A stretch of 64,000 bases of DNA, taken from contig NZ_PEFE01000001.1 in NCBI RefSeq assembly GCF_002754315.1, positions 3,596,001 to 3,660,000 of the forward strand, written 5' to 3'. This DNA comes from Flavobacterium sp. 11. GTDB lineage: Bacteria > Bacteroidota > Bacteroidia > Flavobacteriales > Flavobacteriaceae. The first letter of the stretch is position 1. Each line of letters begins with the position of its first letter. Below are positions 25,223-34,957 of the stretch, piece by piece. The notes beneath the pieces are model-generated. The model was not told the DNA's origin. It did no database searches and saw only the letters and a program-made list of their open reading frames with translations. Position numbers and translations under genes: made by a program.

Positions 25223-25842
25223 ATTTTCCCAATCCCTATGAATAAAGTTCCAAAAAAAAGAAAAGCCAGCAGCATAAAAAAACTGTTAATCAATACTTTG
25301 TCATAACCCAAAAGTATCACATCTATAAATGGATAGGGATAAAAACTAAAAAAAGCGCCCCGAATTAATGTGTAAACCAAATACACCGCAGGGAAAATTA
25401 ACCACGGAAAAATGTCTTTGAATTCCAATGTTTTCTTAGGTACAAATAGAATCCAATAGAGTAAAACCAAAATTGGAATAACCAAATGCAACAACTCATC
25501 CACTACTTTTTGAGAACCCGTTGGCGCCCATAAAAATCTAAGAATTGCATTGTAAACAAGTCCTACAATGGTGATGTATAACGTAATTGCTGTTGTGTTT
25601 TTAGGTTTCGAAAAAAACAACCCCCATTTGGATTTTGGCTTCAGCCAAAGAAAAGTAAAACAAACTGCCACCAAAATATTCGTTTGAATGGTGAAAAAAC
25701 TAAAAAACCGAACAATCGTTTCCGAAAGTGACACCACCCGATTGATAATGATAAGGTACAATTGTAATACAACCGCAAACCAACCGACAATAGCAATAAT
25801 TGCAAAAAAACGAGAATTCAATTTTAAAGATTTATCCTGCAT
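25201..25842 (-). CDS. Pr6Pr family membrane protein
   Basis: A 213-residue integral membrane protein with about six hydrophobic helices. The pattern FFTIQTNILVAVCFTFLWL, a central NAILRFLWAPTGSQKVVDELLHLVIPILVLLYWILF and FPAVYLVYTLIRGAFFSFYPYPFIDV matches the bacterial Pr6Pr membrane family (related to FAR-17a/AIG1). Function is unknown. I chose MQDKSLKLN at 25842; a start 10 codons upstream is also possible. Confidence 0.82.
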   Translation of the reverse strand: MQDKSLKLNSRFFAIIAIVGWFAVVLQLYLIIINRVVSLSETIVRFFSFFTIQTNILVAVCFTFLWLKPKSKWGLFFSKPKNTTAITLYITIVGLVYNAILRFLWAPTGSQKVVDELLHLVIPILVLLYWILFVPKKTLEFKDIFPWLIFPAVYLVYTLIRGAFFSFYPYPFIDVILLGYDKVLINSFFMLLAFLFFGTLFIGIGKIKKANRN

Positions 25843-25979
25843 ATTTTTTAAAGTATAAAAATTAATTGGCAACTAATTTTACAAATCCATGAATACTAAA
25901 ACTTGAGATACTATTTTGATTTCCGAAAGGAAAGAAGGAAACTTTTGTTTATTTTTACAAACTTACAAAAAGAAATTTT

Positions 25980-27350
25980 ATGTCAAATATGCTTCCGTTT
26001 TTATTGATTTTCATCGTTGCTCTCGCTATTGGTATTTTTATTGGCAAACTCATTTTCTCCGCCCGATTCCAATCGGAAAAAATCAGTTTAGAAGAAAAAC
26101 TAATTGCTTTTACTTCCCAATTCAACCAACTAAAAGAGCAGATTGTCATTGATAAAACAACTTTTGAAAAGCAATTAGAAAATGCAAATGTCGAGAAAGA
26201 AAGCATTCGAAGTGAAAAAGACAGTTTGGCGATTCAGCTTTCTAAGAAAGAAGTTGATTTTGAGAATCTTTGGGAACGCAACAAAGAACAAAAAGAAGAA
26301 GTCGAGAAACTACAAGAAAAATTCACTAAAGAATTTGAGAATCTCGCCAACAAAATATTAGACGAAAAATCTAATAAATTTACGGAACAGAACAAGGAAA
26401 ACATGAAAAATATCTTGTCACCTTTACAGGATAAAATTCAATTGTTCGAAAAGAAAGTCGAAGACACGCACAAAGAAAGCATTGATTATCATGCGGCTTT
26501 GCGCCAACAGATTCTGGGCTTACGAGAAATGAATATACAAATGAGCAAGGAAACCCTCAACTTGACCAAGGCTTTGAAAGGCGACAGCAAGATGCAAGGA
26601 AATTGGGGCGAATTGGTTTTGGAACGTGTTCTTGAAAAATCAGGATTAGAAAAAGGACGTGAATATGAAGTGCAACAAGCGTTCACTACCGAAGATGGAA
26701 ATCGTGTTTTTCCTGACGTTGTCATCAATCTGCCGGACGGTAAAAAGATGATTGTCGATTCTAAAGTTTCTTTGACCGCTTATGAAAAATACATCAATGA
26801 AGAAGATGACGATGTAAAAGTTGGATTTTTAAAAGAACACGTTAACTCCATCAAACGCCACGTAGAGCAATTGGGCAATAAGAACTACCAAGATTTATAT
26901 CAAATAGAAAGTCCTGACTTTGTCTTGTTATTTATTCCTATCGAACCGGCTTTTGCGATGGCTCTGAACGAGGATACGACTTTATACAACAAAGCATTCG
27001 AGAAAAACATAGTAATTGTTACTCCGGCGACATTATTAGCTACTTTGCGAACGATTGACAGCATGTGGACCAACCAAAAGCAGCAGGAAAACGCACTTGA
27101 AATTGCACGTCAAGCTGGTGCTTTGTATGACAAATTTGAAGGTTTTGTTGGGGATTTAATCCGAATTGGAAAGAAAATAGACGAAAGCAAAACTGAATAC
27201 AGCGGCGCTATGAATAAACTCGTAGAAGGAAAAGGAAACTTAATCGTAAGTGTAGAGAAATTGAAAAAAATGGGAGCCAAAGCGAAAAAAGCACTTCCAG
27301 AAAGTATATTAAATAGAGCAGAAAAAGACGAAAATCAACTTTTAAACTAA
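25980..27350 (+). CDS. rmuC: DNA recombination protein RmuC homologue
   Basis: A 456-residue protein with an N-terminal membrane anchor (LPFLLIFIVALAIGIFIGKLIF), a long coiled coil (residues about 35-180, rich in Glu/Lys/Gln heptads), and the RmuC nuclease-like domain. That domain includes MQGNWGELVLERVLEKSGLEKGREYEVQ, GNRVFPDVVINLPDGKKMIVDSKVSLTAYEKY and FIPIEPAFAMAL. RmuC limits inversions at short repeats in E. coli and carries an endonuclease-like fold. Domain order and length match the family. Confidence 0.95.
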   Translation: MSNMLPFLLIFIVALAIGIFIGKLIFSARFQSEKISLEEKLIAFTSQFNQLKEQIVIDKTTFEKQLENANVEKESIRSEKDSLAIQLSKKEVDFENLWERNKEQKEEVEKLQEKFTKEFENLANKILDEKSNKFTEQNKENMKNILSPLQDKIQLFEKKVEDTHKESIDYHAALRQQILGLREMNIQMSKETLNLTKALKGDSKMQGNWGELVLERVLEKSGLEKGREYEVQQAFTTEDGNRVFPDVVINLPDGKKMIVDSKVSLTAYEKYINEEDDDVKVGFLKEHVNSIKRHVEQLGNKNYQDLYQIESPDFVLLFIPIEPAFAMALNEDTTLYNKAFEKNIVIVTPATLLATLRTIDSMWTNQKQQENALEIARQAGALYDKFEGFVGDLIRIGKKIDESKTEYSGAMNKLVEGKGNLIVSVEKLKKMGAKAKKALPESILNRAEKDENQLLN

Positions 27351-27356
27351 ACAAAA

Positions 27357-27722
27357 ATGAGAAAATTTTTAATGGTTATAACTTTAATACTTATTGTATC
27401 AGTTGCCGGTTATTTCGCTTTTTTATACACTGCCACGTATAGCGAAGGAGTACGTTCAGGCGAATTAATAAAAGTGAGCCGCAAAGGAGTTGCATTCAAA
27501 ACTTGGGAAGGTGAAATAAGTCAAGGGATTTCCGGGGCACAAATTTTTTCTTTTTCGGTATTGGACAGTGAGGAAAAAGTAATTACTGACTTACAAGAAT
27601 TCGAAGGTCAATATGTTCAGGTAGCTTATGTAGAACGCTACAGGACATTTCCTTGGTGGGGCGATACACGCTATTTTATAACAGAAGTTAAAAAAGTAAA
27701 TTCTCCTTTTAAAATAAAATAA
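27357..27722 (+). CDS. Small membrane-anchored protein of unknown function
   Basis: A 121-residue protein with one N-terminal membrane helix (residues 4-24) and a compact extracytoplasmic domain (YSEGVRSGELIKVSRKGVAFKTWEGEISQGI... WWGDTRYFITEV). Flavobacterial homologues are sometimes labelled 6-phosphogluconate dehydrogenase, which this sequence cannot be, since it is far too short and lacks a Rossmann motif. It lies 6 nt after rmuC and directly abuts the thioesterase gene, suggesting an operon. Confidence 0.75.
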   Translation: MRKFLMVITLILIVSVAGYFAFLYTATYSEGVRSGELIKVSRKGVAFKTWEGEISQGISGAQIFSFSVLDSEEKVITDLQEFEGQYVQVAYVERYRTFPWWGDTRYFITEVKKVNSPFKIK

Positions 27723-28268
27723 ATGAACCGTACTTTTAAAACCGTTGCATCCTCAAATATTCGAATATCAGAATTGATGTTGCCGTCACACACTAATTTT
27801 AGCGGGAAAATTCATGGTGGTTATATTTTATCCTTATTAGATCAGATTGCATTTGCCTGTGCATCCAAATTTTCAGGAAATTATTGCGTAACAGCATCCG
27901 TGGATACGGTCAATTTCCTCAAACCAATAGAAGTAGGTGAACTAGTTACAATGAAAGCCTGCGTGAATTACGTAGGCAATAGTTCCATGATTATTGGCAT
28001 TCGTGTAGAAGCAGAGAATATTCAAACGGGAAAAATTAAACATTGCAATTCTTCCTATTTTACGATGGTTGCCAAAGACAAAGAAGGCAATAGCATGCTT
28101 GTTCCAGGATTAATTTTATCTAATATGAGTGAAGTACGCCGTTTTTGCAATTGCATCAAACAGATCGCCTTAAAAAAGGAAAAAGACCTTCATGAAGAAA
28201 AGTTTGATTACACTTCAGAAGAATCATTAGAAAGCTTAAAAAAATACAACATAAAGTTAGAATTATAA
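27723..28268 (+). CDS. Acyl-CoA thioesterase, hotdog fold
   Basis: A 181-residue thioesterase of the BACH/YciA group. The hotdog signature is SHTNFSGKIHGGYILSLLDQIAFACASKFSGNYCVTASVDTVNFLKPIEVGELVTMKACVNYVG. It should hydrolyse acyl-CoA esters in the cytoplasm. It starts immediately after the stop of the small membrane gene. The C-terminal 50 residues are charged and less conserved. Confidence 0.9.
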   Translation: MNRTFKTVASSNIRISELMLPSHTNFSGKIHGGYILSLLDQIAFACASKFSGNYCVTASVDTVNFLKPIEVGELVTMKACVNYVGNSSMIIGIRVEAENIQTGKIKHCNSSYFTMVAKDKEGNSMLVPGLILSNMSEVRRFCNCIKQIALKKEKDLHEEKFDYTSEESLESLKKYNIKLEL

Positions 28269-28458
28269 TTAAGTCAATCGATAACTAACACTTTTGTAAA
28301 AAATACTTTTCCACAAATATTACATTCCCAATTATACTTTAATTTCTGATTAAAAAAACCGAGAAAAATTAACTCATTTGGTGATTTTTTCAACCGTTCA
28401 ATACTTTTATTTCATCGGTAAATTTCGTAACTTTAAGTAATTTAATTCATAAATCATT

Positions 28459-28998
28459 ATGAAAAAAATTACTCTAATAGTACTACTCATTATTGCAATT
28501 AAATCTTTTGCACAAGATAAAATGGTGACTTATGGAGCAATCATACATTTTGAGGCTTCAATTCCCTTATTTGAAGAAGTAAAAGCAAGTAATGAAAAAA
28601 CAACCTGTATTTTGATAACTAAAACAGGACAAATAGCCTGTTGGATGAACATTAAAGACTTCAAATTTCAAAGAAGCCTGATGGAAGAACATTTTAATGA
28701 AAACTACATGGAAAGCAAACGCTTTCCAAGAGCAGTTTTTAAAGGCAAAATTGAAAAATTTGATTTAAAAAACATCAATTCAGTTCCTAAACAATATCAA
28801 ATCAACGGGAAAATCACCATTCATGGCAAAACAAAAAAAATAGGTATTAGTGGCATCCTAAAAAAAGTGGATAAGCGAATTGAACTTATCTCTGAGTTCC
28901 CCTTAAACACGGATGATTTTATGATTGAAATTCCTTTTATAGTTCGCAGCAAAATATCCAAAAGCGTCAACACACAACTCATTTGTGTCTTACAATAA
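28459..28998 (+). CDS. YceI family secreted protein
   Basis: A 179-residue protein with a signal peptide (ITLIVLLIIAIKSFAQ) followed by a YceI lipocalin-like domain: HFEASIPLFEEVKASN, RSLMEEHFNENYMESKRFPRAVFKGKI, GKITIHGKTKKIGISGIL and FMIEIPFIVRSKISKSV. YceI proteins bind isoprenoid-type lipids in several structures. The gene is followed directly by the convergent TIGR01777 gene with a 2-nt gap. Confidence 0.88.
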   Translation: MKKITLIVLLIIAIKSFAQDKMVTYGAIIHFEASIPLFEEVKASNEKTTCILITKTGQIACWMNIKDFKFQRSLMEEHFNENYMESKRFPRAVFKGKIEKFDLKNINSVPKQYQINGKITIHGKTKKIGISGILKKVDKRIELISEFPLNTDDFMIEIPFIVRSKISKSVNTQLICVLQ

Positions 28999-29000
28999 AT

Positions 29001-29915
29001 CTATTTTGTTAAACAATCCTTTAAAGCCTCTTCCAGATTTTTAAATTTAAATTGAAAACCCGTTTCTTCAATCTTATCAGAGGACACCCTTCTACCGGTC
29101 AAGACAATCACTGCCATTTCGCCCATTACCAATTTTAACACAAAAGCAGGAACATTAGGCAACCAAATAGAATAACCAAAAATACGAGCCAACGTTTTAG
29201 AAAAAATAGTATTGGTCGTATTATCATTTACAGCTGCGTTATATGCACCTTCCATATTAGGATTTAAAACCGCTTGAAGATAGATGTTACACAAATCATC
29301 TACATGAATCCAAGGCATGTATTGCTTACCGGAACCCAATGCAGAACCCAATCTAAACTTGAACAAGGGAATAAGTTTTTTTAAGAAACCATCATTTTTC
29401 CCTAATACTAATCCAGTACGGATTTTTACGGTGCGAATGTTTAAGTTTTCTATAAAATCTAAAGCACCTTCCCATTTCTGGCAGGTGTAACCCAAGAAAT
29501 CATTTGCAGGAGGTGTATTTTCTGAACAAATCTCTTCGCCATTTACGGCTCCATAAATACCTACAGCCGATGCTGAAATAAAAGCGTCCAGTTTTTTATT
29601 GTTCTTTTTTAAAACAGAATACAACAATTGAGTAGATTTTTCCCGGCTATCAATAATAGCCGCTTTACGTTTAGCGGTCCATCTATTTTCAGCAATATTT
29701 TCACCTGCTAAGTGAATAATATAATCCGCGTTTAAAACGGCGCTTTCGTCAATAGTCTGATTTGCGACATCCCATTTGTAATAGAAAATGTCTCCTTTAT
29801 TTTGTTTTTCACTTCTACTCAGGATAGATACTGAATACCCTTTCGCGATCAATAAACCTGTTAAATGGCTACCGATAAATCCCGAACCTCCGCTTATTAA
29901 AACATTTTTTTTCAT
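29001..29915 (-). CDS. TIGR01777 family SDR oxidoreductase (YfcH-like)
   Basis: A 304-residue NAD(P)-binding protein of the extended SDR epimerase group. The N-terminal nucleotide motif is VLISGGSGFIGSHLTGLL, with YIIHLAGENIAENRWTAKRKAAIIDSR as the TIGR01777 hallmark. A C-terminal DUF1731-like segment (ARIFGYSIWLPNVPAFVLKLVMGEMA) completes the family order. Members occur beside photolyase and LitR-type genes in many bacteria. Here it diverges from the TetR gene across a 117-nt gap that holds an inverted-repeat operator candidate. Confidence 0.9.
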   Translation of the reverse strand: MKKNVLISGGSGFIGSHLTGLLIAKGYSVSILSRSEKQNKGDIFYYKWDVANQTIDESAVLNADYIIHLAGENIAENRWTAKRKAAIIDSREKSTQLLYSVLKKNNKKLDAFISASAVGIYGAVNGEEICSENTPPANDFLGYTCQKWEGALDFIENLNIRTVKIRTGLVLGKNDGFLKKLIPLFKFRLGSALGSGKQYMPWIHVDDLCNIYLQAVLNPNMEGAYNAAVNDNTTNTIFSKTLARIFGYSIWLPNVPAFVLKLVMGEMAVIVLTGRRVSSDKIEETGFQFKFKNLEEALKDCLTK

Positions 29916-29962
29916 GATAGTGTAAAGCTAATGATTTATAACGATATAAAATTATATTAAAT

Positions 29963-29996
29963 TTTGTTTAACTTTATTAATATATAGTTAAACATT
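29963..29996. promoter_or_regulatory. Inverted-repeat operator candidate between TIGR01777 and TetR genes
   Basis: TGTTTAACT (29965-29973) and AGTTAAACA (29986-29994) form a perfect 9-bp inverted repeat around a 12-nt AT spacer. The half-site core TTTGTTTA/TAAACA recurs in the crtI and merR promoters. The site could serve the adjacent TetR protein or the MerR/CarH-like protein. Confidence 0.55.
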
Positions 29997-30032
29997 TCAT
30001 ACCTTTATACTTTAATTTGAAATATACTAAAA

Positions 30033-30692
30033 ATGGCTGCTAAAAAAATAATACTAACAAAGGACAAAATAGTTTCACTTTATATGAACTATGTTCTCGA
30101 TCATAGTGAAAAACCGAAATCCGTATATCATTTTGCAAAAATAAATGACTTTACGGAAGCGGAATTCTATTCATTTTTTGGAACAATAGAAAGCATCGAA
30201 AAAGAGATTTTTAAAATGTTTTTAGAAAAAACGGTAGAATTGCTCAACAAAAACAAGGAATATGAGATGTATGATATGAAAAGTAAAATGCTCAGCTTCT
30301 ACTTTACTTTTTTTGAAATTCTAACTGCGAACAGAAGTTATGTCGTGCTCGTTTTAAAAGAACACAACAATCAATTAAAAAAACTGATGCAGCTTTCTGA
30401 ACTTAGAAATAGTTTTAAAAATTATCTTATCGAAATAATCTCAGACGACTTTAGAACGCAACAAGAAAAAATTCAAAAATTCCAGGAGAAAGCGTTTCAG
30501 GAAACGTCATGGATTCAACTTTTATTGACGCTAAAATTCTGGTTGGATGATTCTTCACCAGCTTTTGAAAAAACTGATATCTATATTGAGAAGTCTGTAA
30601 AAGCCTCTTTTGAATTAATGAATATTGCACCGCTGGATAGCTTAATAGACTTTGGAAAATTTATTTTCAAAGAAAAAATATACAACAAGTAA
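30033..30692 (+). CDS. TetR family regulator-like protein
   Basis: A 219-residue all-helical protein with a TetR-like N-terminal helix-turn-helix (KDKIVSLYMNYVLDHSEKPKSVYHFAKINDFTEAEFYSFFGTIESIEKEIFKMF) and a larger ligand-type C-terminal domain. It is the first gene of the run that continues with the AarF-like kinase (1-nt overlap) and the cryptochromes. Either it regulates this operon or it is a structural relative retained in the cluster. The helix-turn-helix recognition helix is only moderately typical. Confidence 0.75.
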   Translation: MAAKKIILTKDKIVSLYMNYVLDHSEKPKSVYHFAKINDFTEAEFYSFFGTIESIEKEIFKMFLEKTVELLNKNKEYEMYDMKSKMLSFYFTFFEILTANRSYVVLVLKEHNNQLKKLMQLSELRNSFKNYLIEIISDDFRTQQEKIQKFQEKAFQETSWIQLLLTLKFWLDDSSPAFEKTDIYIEKSVKASFELMNIAPLDSLIDFGKFIFKEKIYNK

Positions 30693-31999
30693 TGAAAACG
30701 ATAGACTACATTCCTACCTCAAAAATTGAAAGGGCCACAAAACTGGTGCAAACCGGTGCAAAAGTTGGCGTCAATTATCTAAAATACTACGGAGAAAAAA
30801 TGGTTAATTCTGATTTGACTCGTGATAAACTCAACGAAGATAATGCCGAAGATATTTATGACGGACTAAAAAGTTTGAAAGGAAGTGCGCTCAAAGTCGC
30901 ACAAATGCTAAGTATGGACAAAAGTTTTTTGCCACAGGCTTATGTAGAAAAATTTTCATTGTCACAGTTTTCTGTTCCGCCACTTTCGGCTCCATTAGTA
31001 TTGAAAACGTTCAAGACAAATTTTGGCAAAACACCGTATGAGATTTTTGATGAGTTCAACGCAAATTCCGTTAACGCCGCAAGTATCGGACAAGTTCATC
31101 TCGCAGTAAAAGACGGAAAAAAACTGGCTGTGAAAATTCAATATCCTGGCGTAGCCAATAGTATTTCATCTGATTTGGCTTTGGTAAAACCCATTGCAAT
31201 CAGAATGTTTAACCTTCAAGGAAAAGATTCTGACAAGTATTTCAAGGAAGTGGAGGACAAATTGATTGAGGAAACCAATTATTTATTGGAATTAAAACAA
31301 AGCCAAGAAGTGGTTGAAGCCTGTAAAAAGATTGAGAATCTGGTTTTCCCAAATTACTATTCTGAATTTTCATCTGAGAAGATTATCACGATGGATTGGA
31401 TGACAGGAATTCATCTATCGGAATTTACTAATAAAAATGACAATCAAGAAATCGCGGACAAAATTGGTCAGGCTTTATGGGATTTCTATATGTATCAGAT
31501 TCATATTTTAAGAAAAGTACACGCTGATCCGCATCCTGGAAATTTCTTGGTAAACGATAAAAACCAATTAGTAGCATTGGATTTTGGTTGTATGAAACAA
31601 ATTCCCAATGACTTTTATATTCCTTATTTCGAATTAATAAACAAAGAAGTGATTGACAACAAGAAACTTTTTAGTCAAAAATTATTCGAATTGGAAATCC
31701 TTAGAGCGGATGATTCCAAAGAGGAAGTGGAATATTTTACTCAAATGTTTTACGATTTGTTATCGCTGTTCACGAAACCTTTTCAAACCGAAACGTTTGA
31801 TTTCTCGGACGCAGCATTCTTTGAAAGCATCGCACAATTGGGCGAACGATTTTCAAAAGATACCAATCTTAGAAAAATGAATGGCAATCGAGGTTCCAAA
31901 CATTTCATTTATATGAACAGAACGTTCTTTGGGTTATACAATTTAATGTTTGATTTGAAAGCGACAATTGTTGTCAATGAATATCAAAAATACAACTAG
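30692..31999 (+). CDS. AarF/ABC1/UbiB-type atypical kinase
   Basis: A 435-residue ABC1 (ADCK/UbiB) kinase-like protein. It shows the KxGQ-like segment ALKVAQMLSMDKSFLPQAYVEKFSLSQFSVPPL, the lysine strand AASIGQVHLAVKDGKKLAVKIQYPGV, the catalytic region HADPHPGNFLVNDKNQLVALDFGCMKQI (Asp and Asn), and metal-binding DFG. These proteins bind ATP and support isoprenoid lipid or quinone biology. In light-stress clusters their role is unknown. It overlaps the neighbours at both ends by 1 nt. Confidence 0.92.
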   Translation: MKTIDYIPTSKIERATKLVQTGAKVGVNYLKYYGEKMVNSDLTRDKLNEDNAEDIYDGLKSLKGSALKVAQMLSMDKSFLPQAYVEKFSLSQFSVPPLSAPLVLKTFKTNFGKTPYEIFDEFNANSVNAASIGQVHLAVKDGKKLAVKIQYPGVANSISSDLALVKPIAIRMFNLQGKDSDKYFKEVEDKLIEETNYLLELKQSQEVVEACKKIENLVFPNYYSEFSSEKIITMDWMTGIHLSEFTNKNDNQEIADKIGQALWDFYMYQIHILRKVHADPHPGNFLVNDKNQLVALDFGCMKQIPNDFYIPYFELINKEVIDNKKLFSQKLFELEILRADDSKEEVEYFTQMFYDLLSLFTKPFQTETFDFSDAAFFESIAQLGERFSKDTNLRKMNGNRGSKHFIYMNRTFFGLYNLMFDLKATIVVNEYQKYN

Positions 32000-32133
32000 T
32001 GAAAAAGGAAAATCTGCCTTCAAAAATGTGTTTGGTTTGTAACCGACCTTTTAGCTGGCGGAAAAAATGGGAAAAAGTTTGGAAGGAAGTCAAATATTGT
32101 AGCGAAAAATGCAAGAGAAACAAAAAGGGTTAG
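31999..32133 (+). CDS. DUF2256 mini-protein, four-Cys zinc-ribbon-like
   Basis: A 44-residue protein starting with GTG at 31999, which overlaps the TAG stop of the aarF-like gene (TAGTG). The sequence reads KKENLPSKMCLVCNRPFSWRKKW, then WKEVKYCSEKCKRNK, which is the DUF2256 signature with a C-x2-C and a C-x3-C pair. It overlaps the DASH cryptochrome start by 25 nt, so the two are translationally coupled. DUF2256 genes travel with photolyases in many bacteria; function is unknown, metal binding is inferred. Confidence 0.88.
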   Translation: MKKENLPSKMCLVCNRPFSWRKKWEKVWKEVKYCSEKCKRNKKG

Positions 32134-33413
32134 TTTGGTTTAGAAATGATCTCAGAGTCCATGATAATGAATCTTTGACAAATGCGATACAAGAAAATGA
32201 CACAGTAATTGCCGTCTATTGTTTTGATCCAAGACACTTTGAACAAACAAGATTTGGTTTTAAAAAAACAGAAAAATTTCGAGCCAAATTTCTAATTGAG
32301 TCTGTGACAGTATTGAGACAAAATCTGGAAAAATTGAATATTCCTCTTTTGGTGTATCATCAAAAACCCGAAGATTCTATTCCGGAAATTGTAACTCAAA
32401 ATGAAATCAATTCTGTTTACTTCCAAGAAGAATGGACGAGTGAAGAAATGGAAGTTTTATATAATATCAAATCGAAAATATCGGGTTCAGTATCGTTTAA
32501 AGCAACTTACAATCAGTTCTTATTTCATCCTGAAGACATTCCGTTTGAAATTCAATCGATTCCAAATGTTTTTACACAATTCAGAAATCAGTGTGAAAAA
32601 TCGACAAAAGTCAGACCTGAATTTGCAGTTCAACAGATGTCTGAAGAAAATTGGATCGCAAATAAAACTGTAATTCCTACGATGGAAACATTAGGATTTA
32701 CTGACTTTCAAATGGATTCCAGAACAGCTTTTCCTTTTCGTGGTGGTGAAAATGAAGCGTTACAAAGGTTGGAGCAATATTTTTGGGAAACCAAAAAACT
32801 AAGTGTTTATAAATTGACTCGCAACGGATTAATTGGCACTGATTTTAGTTCGAAATTTTCTCCTTGGTTGGCAAACGGTTCAATTTCGGCGAAAACCATT
32901 TATTGGGAGATTGTCAAATACGAGCAACAAATCGAGAAAAATGATTCTACGTATTGGTTGATTTTTGAACTGATTTGGAGAGATTATTTTAAATACGTTT
33001 CGATGAAAAACGGGAATTCGATTTTTAAAATTGGAGGGATTTTAGACAAAAAATACGATTGGAAAAACAATCCATTAGCGATAAAAAATTGGATTAACGG
33101 CACAACTGAAGAGCCTTTTGTAAATGCCAATATGATTGAATTGCAACAAACAGGCTGGATGAGCAATCGTGGCAGACAAAATGTAGGTTCCTATTTTGCA
33201 AAAAATCTCTTGTTAGATTGGCGCATAGGAGCGGCTTATTTTGAAGCGATGCTTATTGATTACGATGTACACAGCAATTACGGGAATTGGATGTATGTTT
33301 CAGGAGTTGGCAACGACCCAAGAGATAGAAAATTCAATATTAAGTTACAGGCCGAGAATTATGACGGGCAATCAAAATTCCAGAAATTATGGTTGCAACA
33401 ACAATTATTTTAA
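32109..33413 (+). CDS. DASH-family cryptochrome
   Basis: A 434-residue cryptochrome/photolyase. The N-terminal alpha/beta antenna domain starts GLVWFRNDLRVHDNESL. The FAD-binding helical domain has YKLTRNGLIGTDFSSKFSPWLANGSIS, IFELIWRDYFKYVS, GWMSNRGRQNVGSYFAKNLLLDWRIGAAYFEAMLIDYDVHSNYGNW and VSGVGNDPRDRKFN. The NRGRQNV block and the VGNDPR ending are DASH hallmarks. DASH proteins bind FAD and MTHF and repair CPD lesions in single-stranded DNA. It lies in the light cluster 8 nt before the second cryptochrome. Confidence 0.95.
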   Translation: MQEKQKGLVWFRNDLRVHDNESLTNAIQENDTVIAVYCFDPRHFEQTRFGFKKTEKFRAKFLIESVTVLRQNLEKLNIPLLVYHQKPEDSIPEIVTQNEINSVYFQEEWTSEEMEVLYNIKSKISGSVSFKATYNQFLFHPEDIPFEIQSIPNVFTQFRNQCEKSTKVRPEFAVQQMSEENWIANKTVIPTMETLGFTDFQMDSRTAFPFRGGENEALQRLEQYFWETKKLSVYKLTRNGLIGTDFSSKFSPWLANGSISAKTIYWEIVKYEQQIEKNDSTYWLIFELIWRDYFKYVSMKNGNSIFKIGGILDKKYDWKNNPLAIKNWINGTTEEPFVNANMIELQQTGWMSNRGRQNVGSYFAKNLLLDWRIGAAYFEAMLIDYDVHSNYGNWMYVSGVGNDPRDRKFNIKLQAENYDGQSKFQKLWLQQQLF

Positions 33414-33420
33414 AAATTAA

Positions 33421-34905
33421 ATGAATACAAACAAGAAACATATCAATGTGGTTTGGTTTAAAAGAGACCTTCGTTTACAGGATAACGAAGCGATTTTTAA
33501 TGCCCTAAAAACTAACACTCCTACTTTGTTGCTTTACGTATTCGAAAAATCTTTAGAAAATGATTCGCATTACAGCCCGAGACATTGGAATTTCATCAAA
33601 CAATCGCTTGTAGATATCAACAAACAACTGGAACAATCGAATACACATGTTTTAGCGGTGTCTTCTGAAGTGCTTCCGGTTTTCAATACCCTACAAGAAA
33701 TCTATAAAATAGACACGGTTTTTTCGCATCAGGAAACGGGACTAAAAATCACTTATGAAAGAGACAAAACCTTCAAACGTTTTTGTAAAAACAATCAAAT
33801 AAATTGGGTTGAAAACACCAATAACGGAATTTTTAGAGCGTTAATAAACAGAACAAACTGGGTTTCAAAGTGGGAAAAATACATGAATGAACCACAATTC
33901 ATTTTTGATTCGAAAGCAGAAAATTTCCTCGATACAGAAGCAATAACCGAACTCGAAAAAGCATTAGAAAAGACAAATTTAGAAACTGTTCCGGATACTA
34001 TTTTTCAAAAGGGAGGTAGCACAATGGCTGGCAAATATTTACAAAACTTCTTTGACGAGCGCTATCATAATTATAGTTCGCATATTTCGAAACCTTTATT
34101 GGCTCGAAAAAGTTGCAGCAGATTATCCCCATACATTGCTTGGGGAAATCTATCATCCAGACAAGTTTTGCAAAAAGCAGCTACGTTCCGATTGACGTGC
34201 AGCCATAAAAAACAAATTGATTCTTTTATCTCCAGACTTACTTGGCAGGCACATTTCATTCAAAAATTTAAAATGGAAGAAATCATGGAGTTTGAAAGTG
34301 TCAATAAAGGTTTTCATTCGATGAAAAAGAAAGTCAATGAAAATTATATTGAAGCTTGGAAAACAGGAAAAACAGGATTTCCGTTAATCGATGCTTCCAT
34401 GCGCTGCTTGAATGAAACCGGTTATTTGAACTTTAGAATGCGTGCCATGTTAGTATCGTTTTTTACACATAATCTATGGCAGCCTTGGCAAGAAGCCACA
34501 CAACATTTATCACAAATGTTTTTGGATTTTGAACCTGGAATTCATTTTCCGCAGTTGCAAATGCAGGCTGGTGAAACCGGAATCAATATGTTACGTATAT
34601 ATAATCCAATAAAGAACAGTTACGAACACGATCCTGATGGTGAATTTATAAAAAAATGGGTGCCGGAATTACGCAATTTGCCACGAGGTTTTATACATGA
34701 ACCATATAAAATGACCTATTTAGACCAGAAATTTAATGATTTCGAAATAGGCATCAGCTATCCGAAACCAATTGTAAATATGGAACGAACGAGGAAATTT
34801 GCCAGTGATTTTTTATGGAAAATGAAGAAAAATCCATTGGTAAAAGAGGAAAGTTCACGCATATTAAAATTACACACCATGGCCGATATTGGCGACAGTG
34901 AATAA
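33421..34905 (+). CDS. Cryptochrome/deoxyribodipyrimidine photolyase family protein
   Basis: A 494-residue flavoprotein with N-terminal antenna domain ([21 protein letters not shown]) and a FAD domain: [77 protein letters not shown] and [29 protein letters not shown]. It is neither DASH nor the canonical class I CPD enzyme found downstream, and it lacks an obvious four-Cys iron-sulfur site. It could be a photolyase or a blue-light receptor. It shares the operon with the DASH gene. Confidence 0.92.
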   Translation: MNTNKKHINVVWFKRDLRLQDNEAIFNALKTNTPTLLLYVFEKSLENDSHYSPRHWNFIKQSLVDINKQLEQSNTHVLAVSSEVLPVFNTLQEIYKIDTVFSHQETGLKITYERDKTFKRFCKNNQINWVENTNNGIFRALINRTNWVSKWEKYMNEPQFIFDSKAENFLDTEAITELEKALEKTNLETVPDTIFQKGGSTMAGKYLQNFFDERYHNYSSHISKPLLARKSCSRLSPYIAWGNLSSRQVLQKAATFRLTCSHKKQIDSFISRLTWQAHFIQKFKMEEIMEFESVNKGFHSMKKKVNENYIEAWKTGKTGFPLIDASMRCLNETGYLNFRMRAMLVSFFTHNLWQPWQEATQHLSQMFLDFEPGIHFPQLQMQAGETGINMLRIYNPIKNSYEHDPDGEFIKKWVPELRNLPRGFIHEPYKMTYLDQKFNDFEIGISYPKPIVNMERTRKFASDFLWKMKKNPLVKEESSRILKLHTMADIGDSE

Positions 34906-34957
34906 TTTTTCAAAAGCAATCTCAAAAACAAAAGCAATTTCAAATAAATAAAATATC

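Noticed and set aside
27357..27722. 6-phosphogluconate dehydrogenase label
   Set aside because: The protein has 121 residues, a membrane anchor and no Rossmann motif, so the label cannot apply.
33421..34905. Iron-sulfur bacterial cryptochrome (FeS-BCP)
   Set aside because: The four clustered Cys of the FeS-BCP C-terminal region are not visible, and the N-terminus is of the ordinary antenna type.
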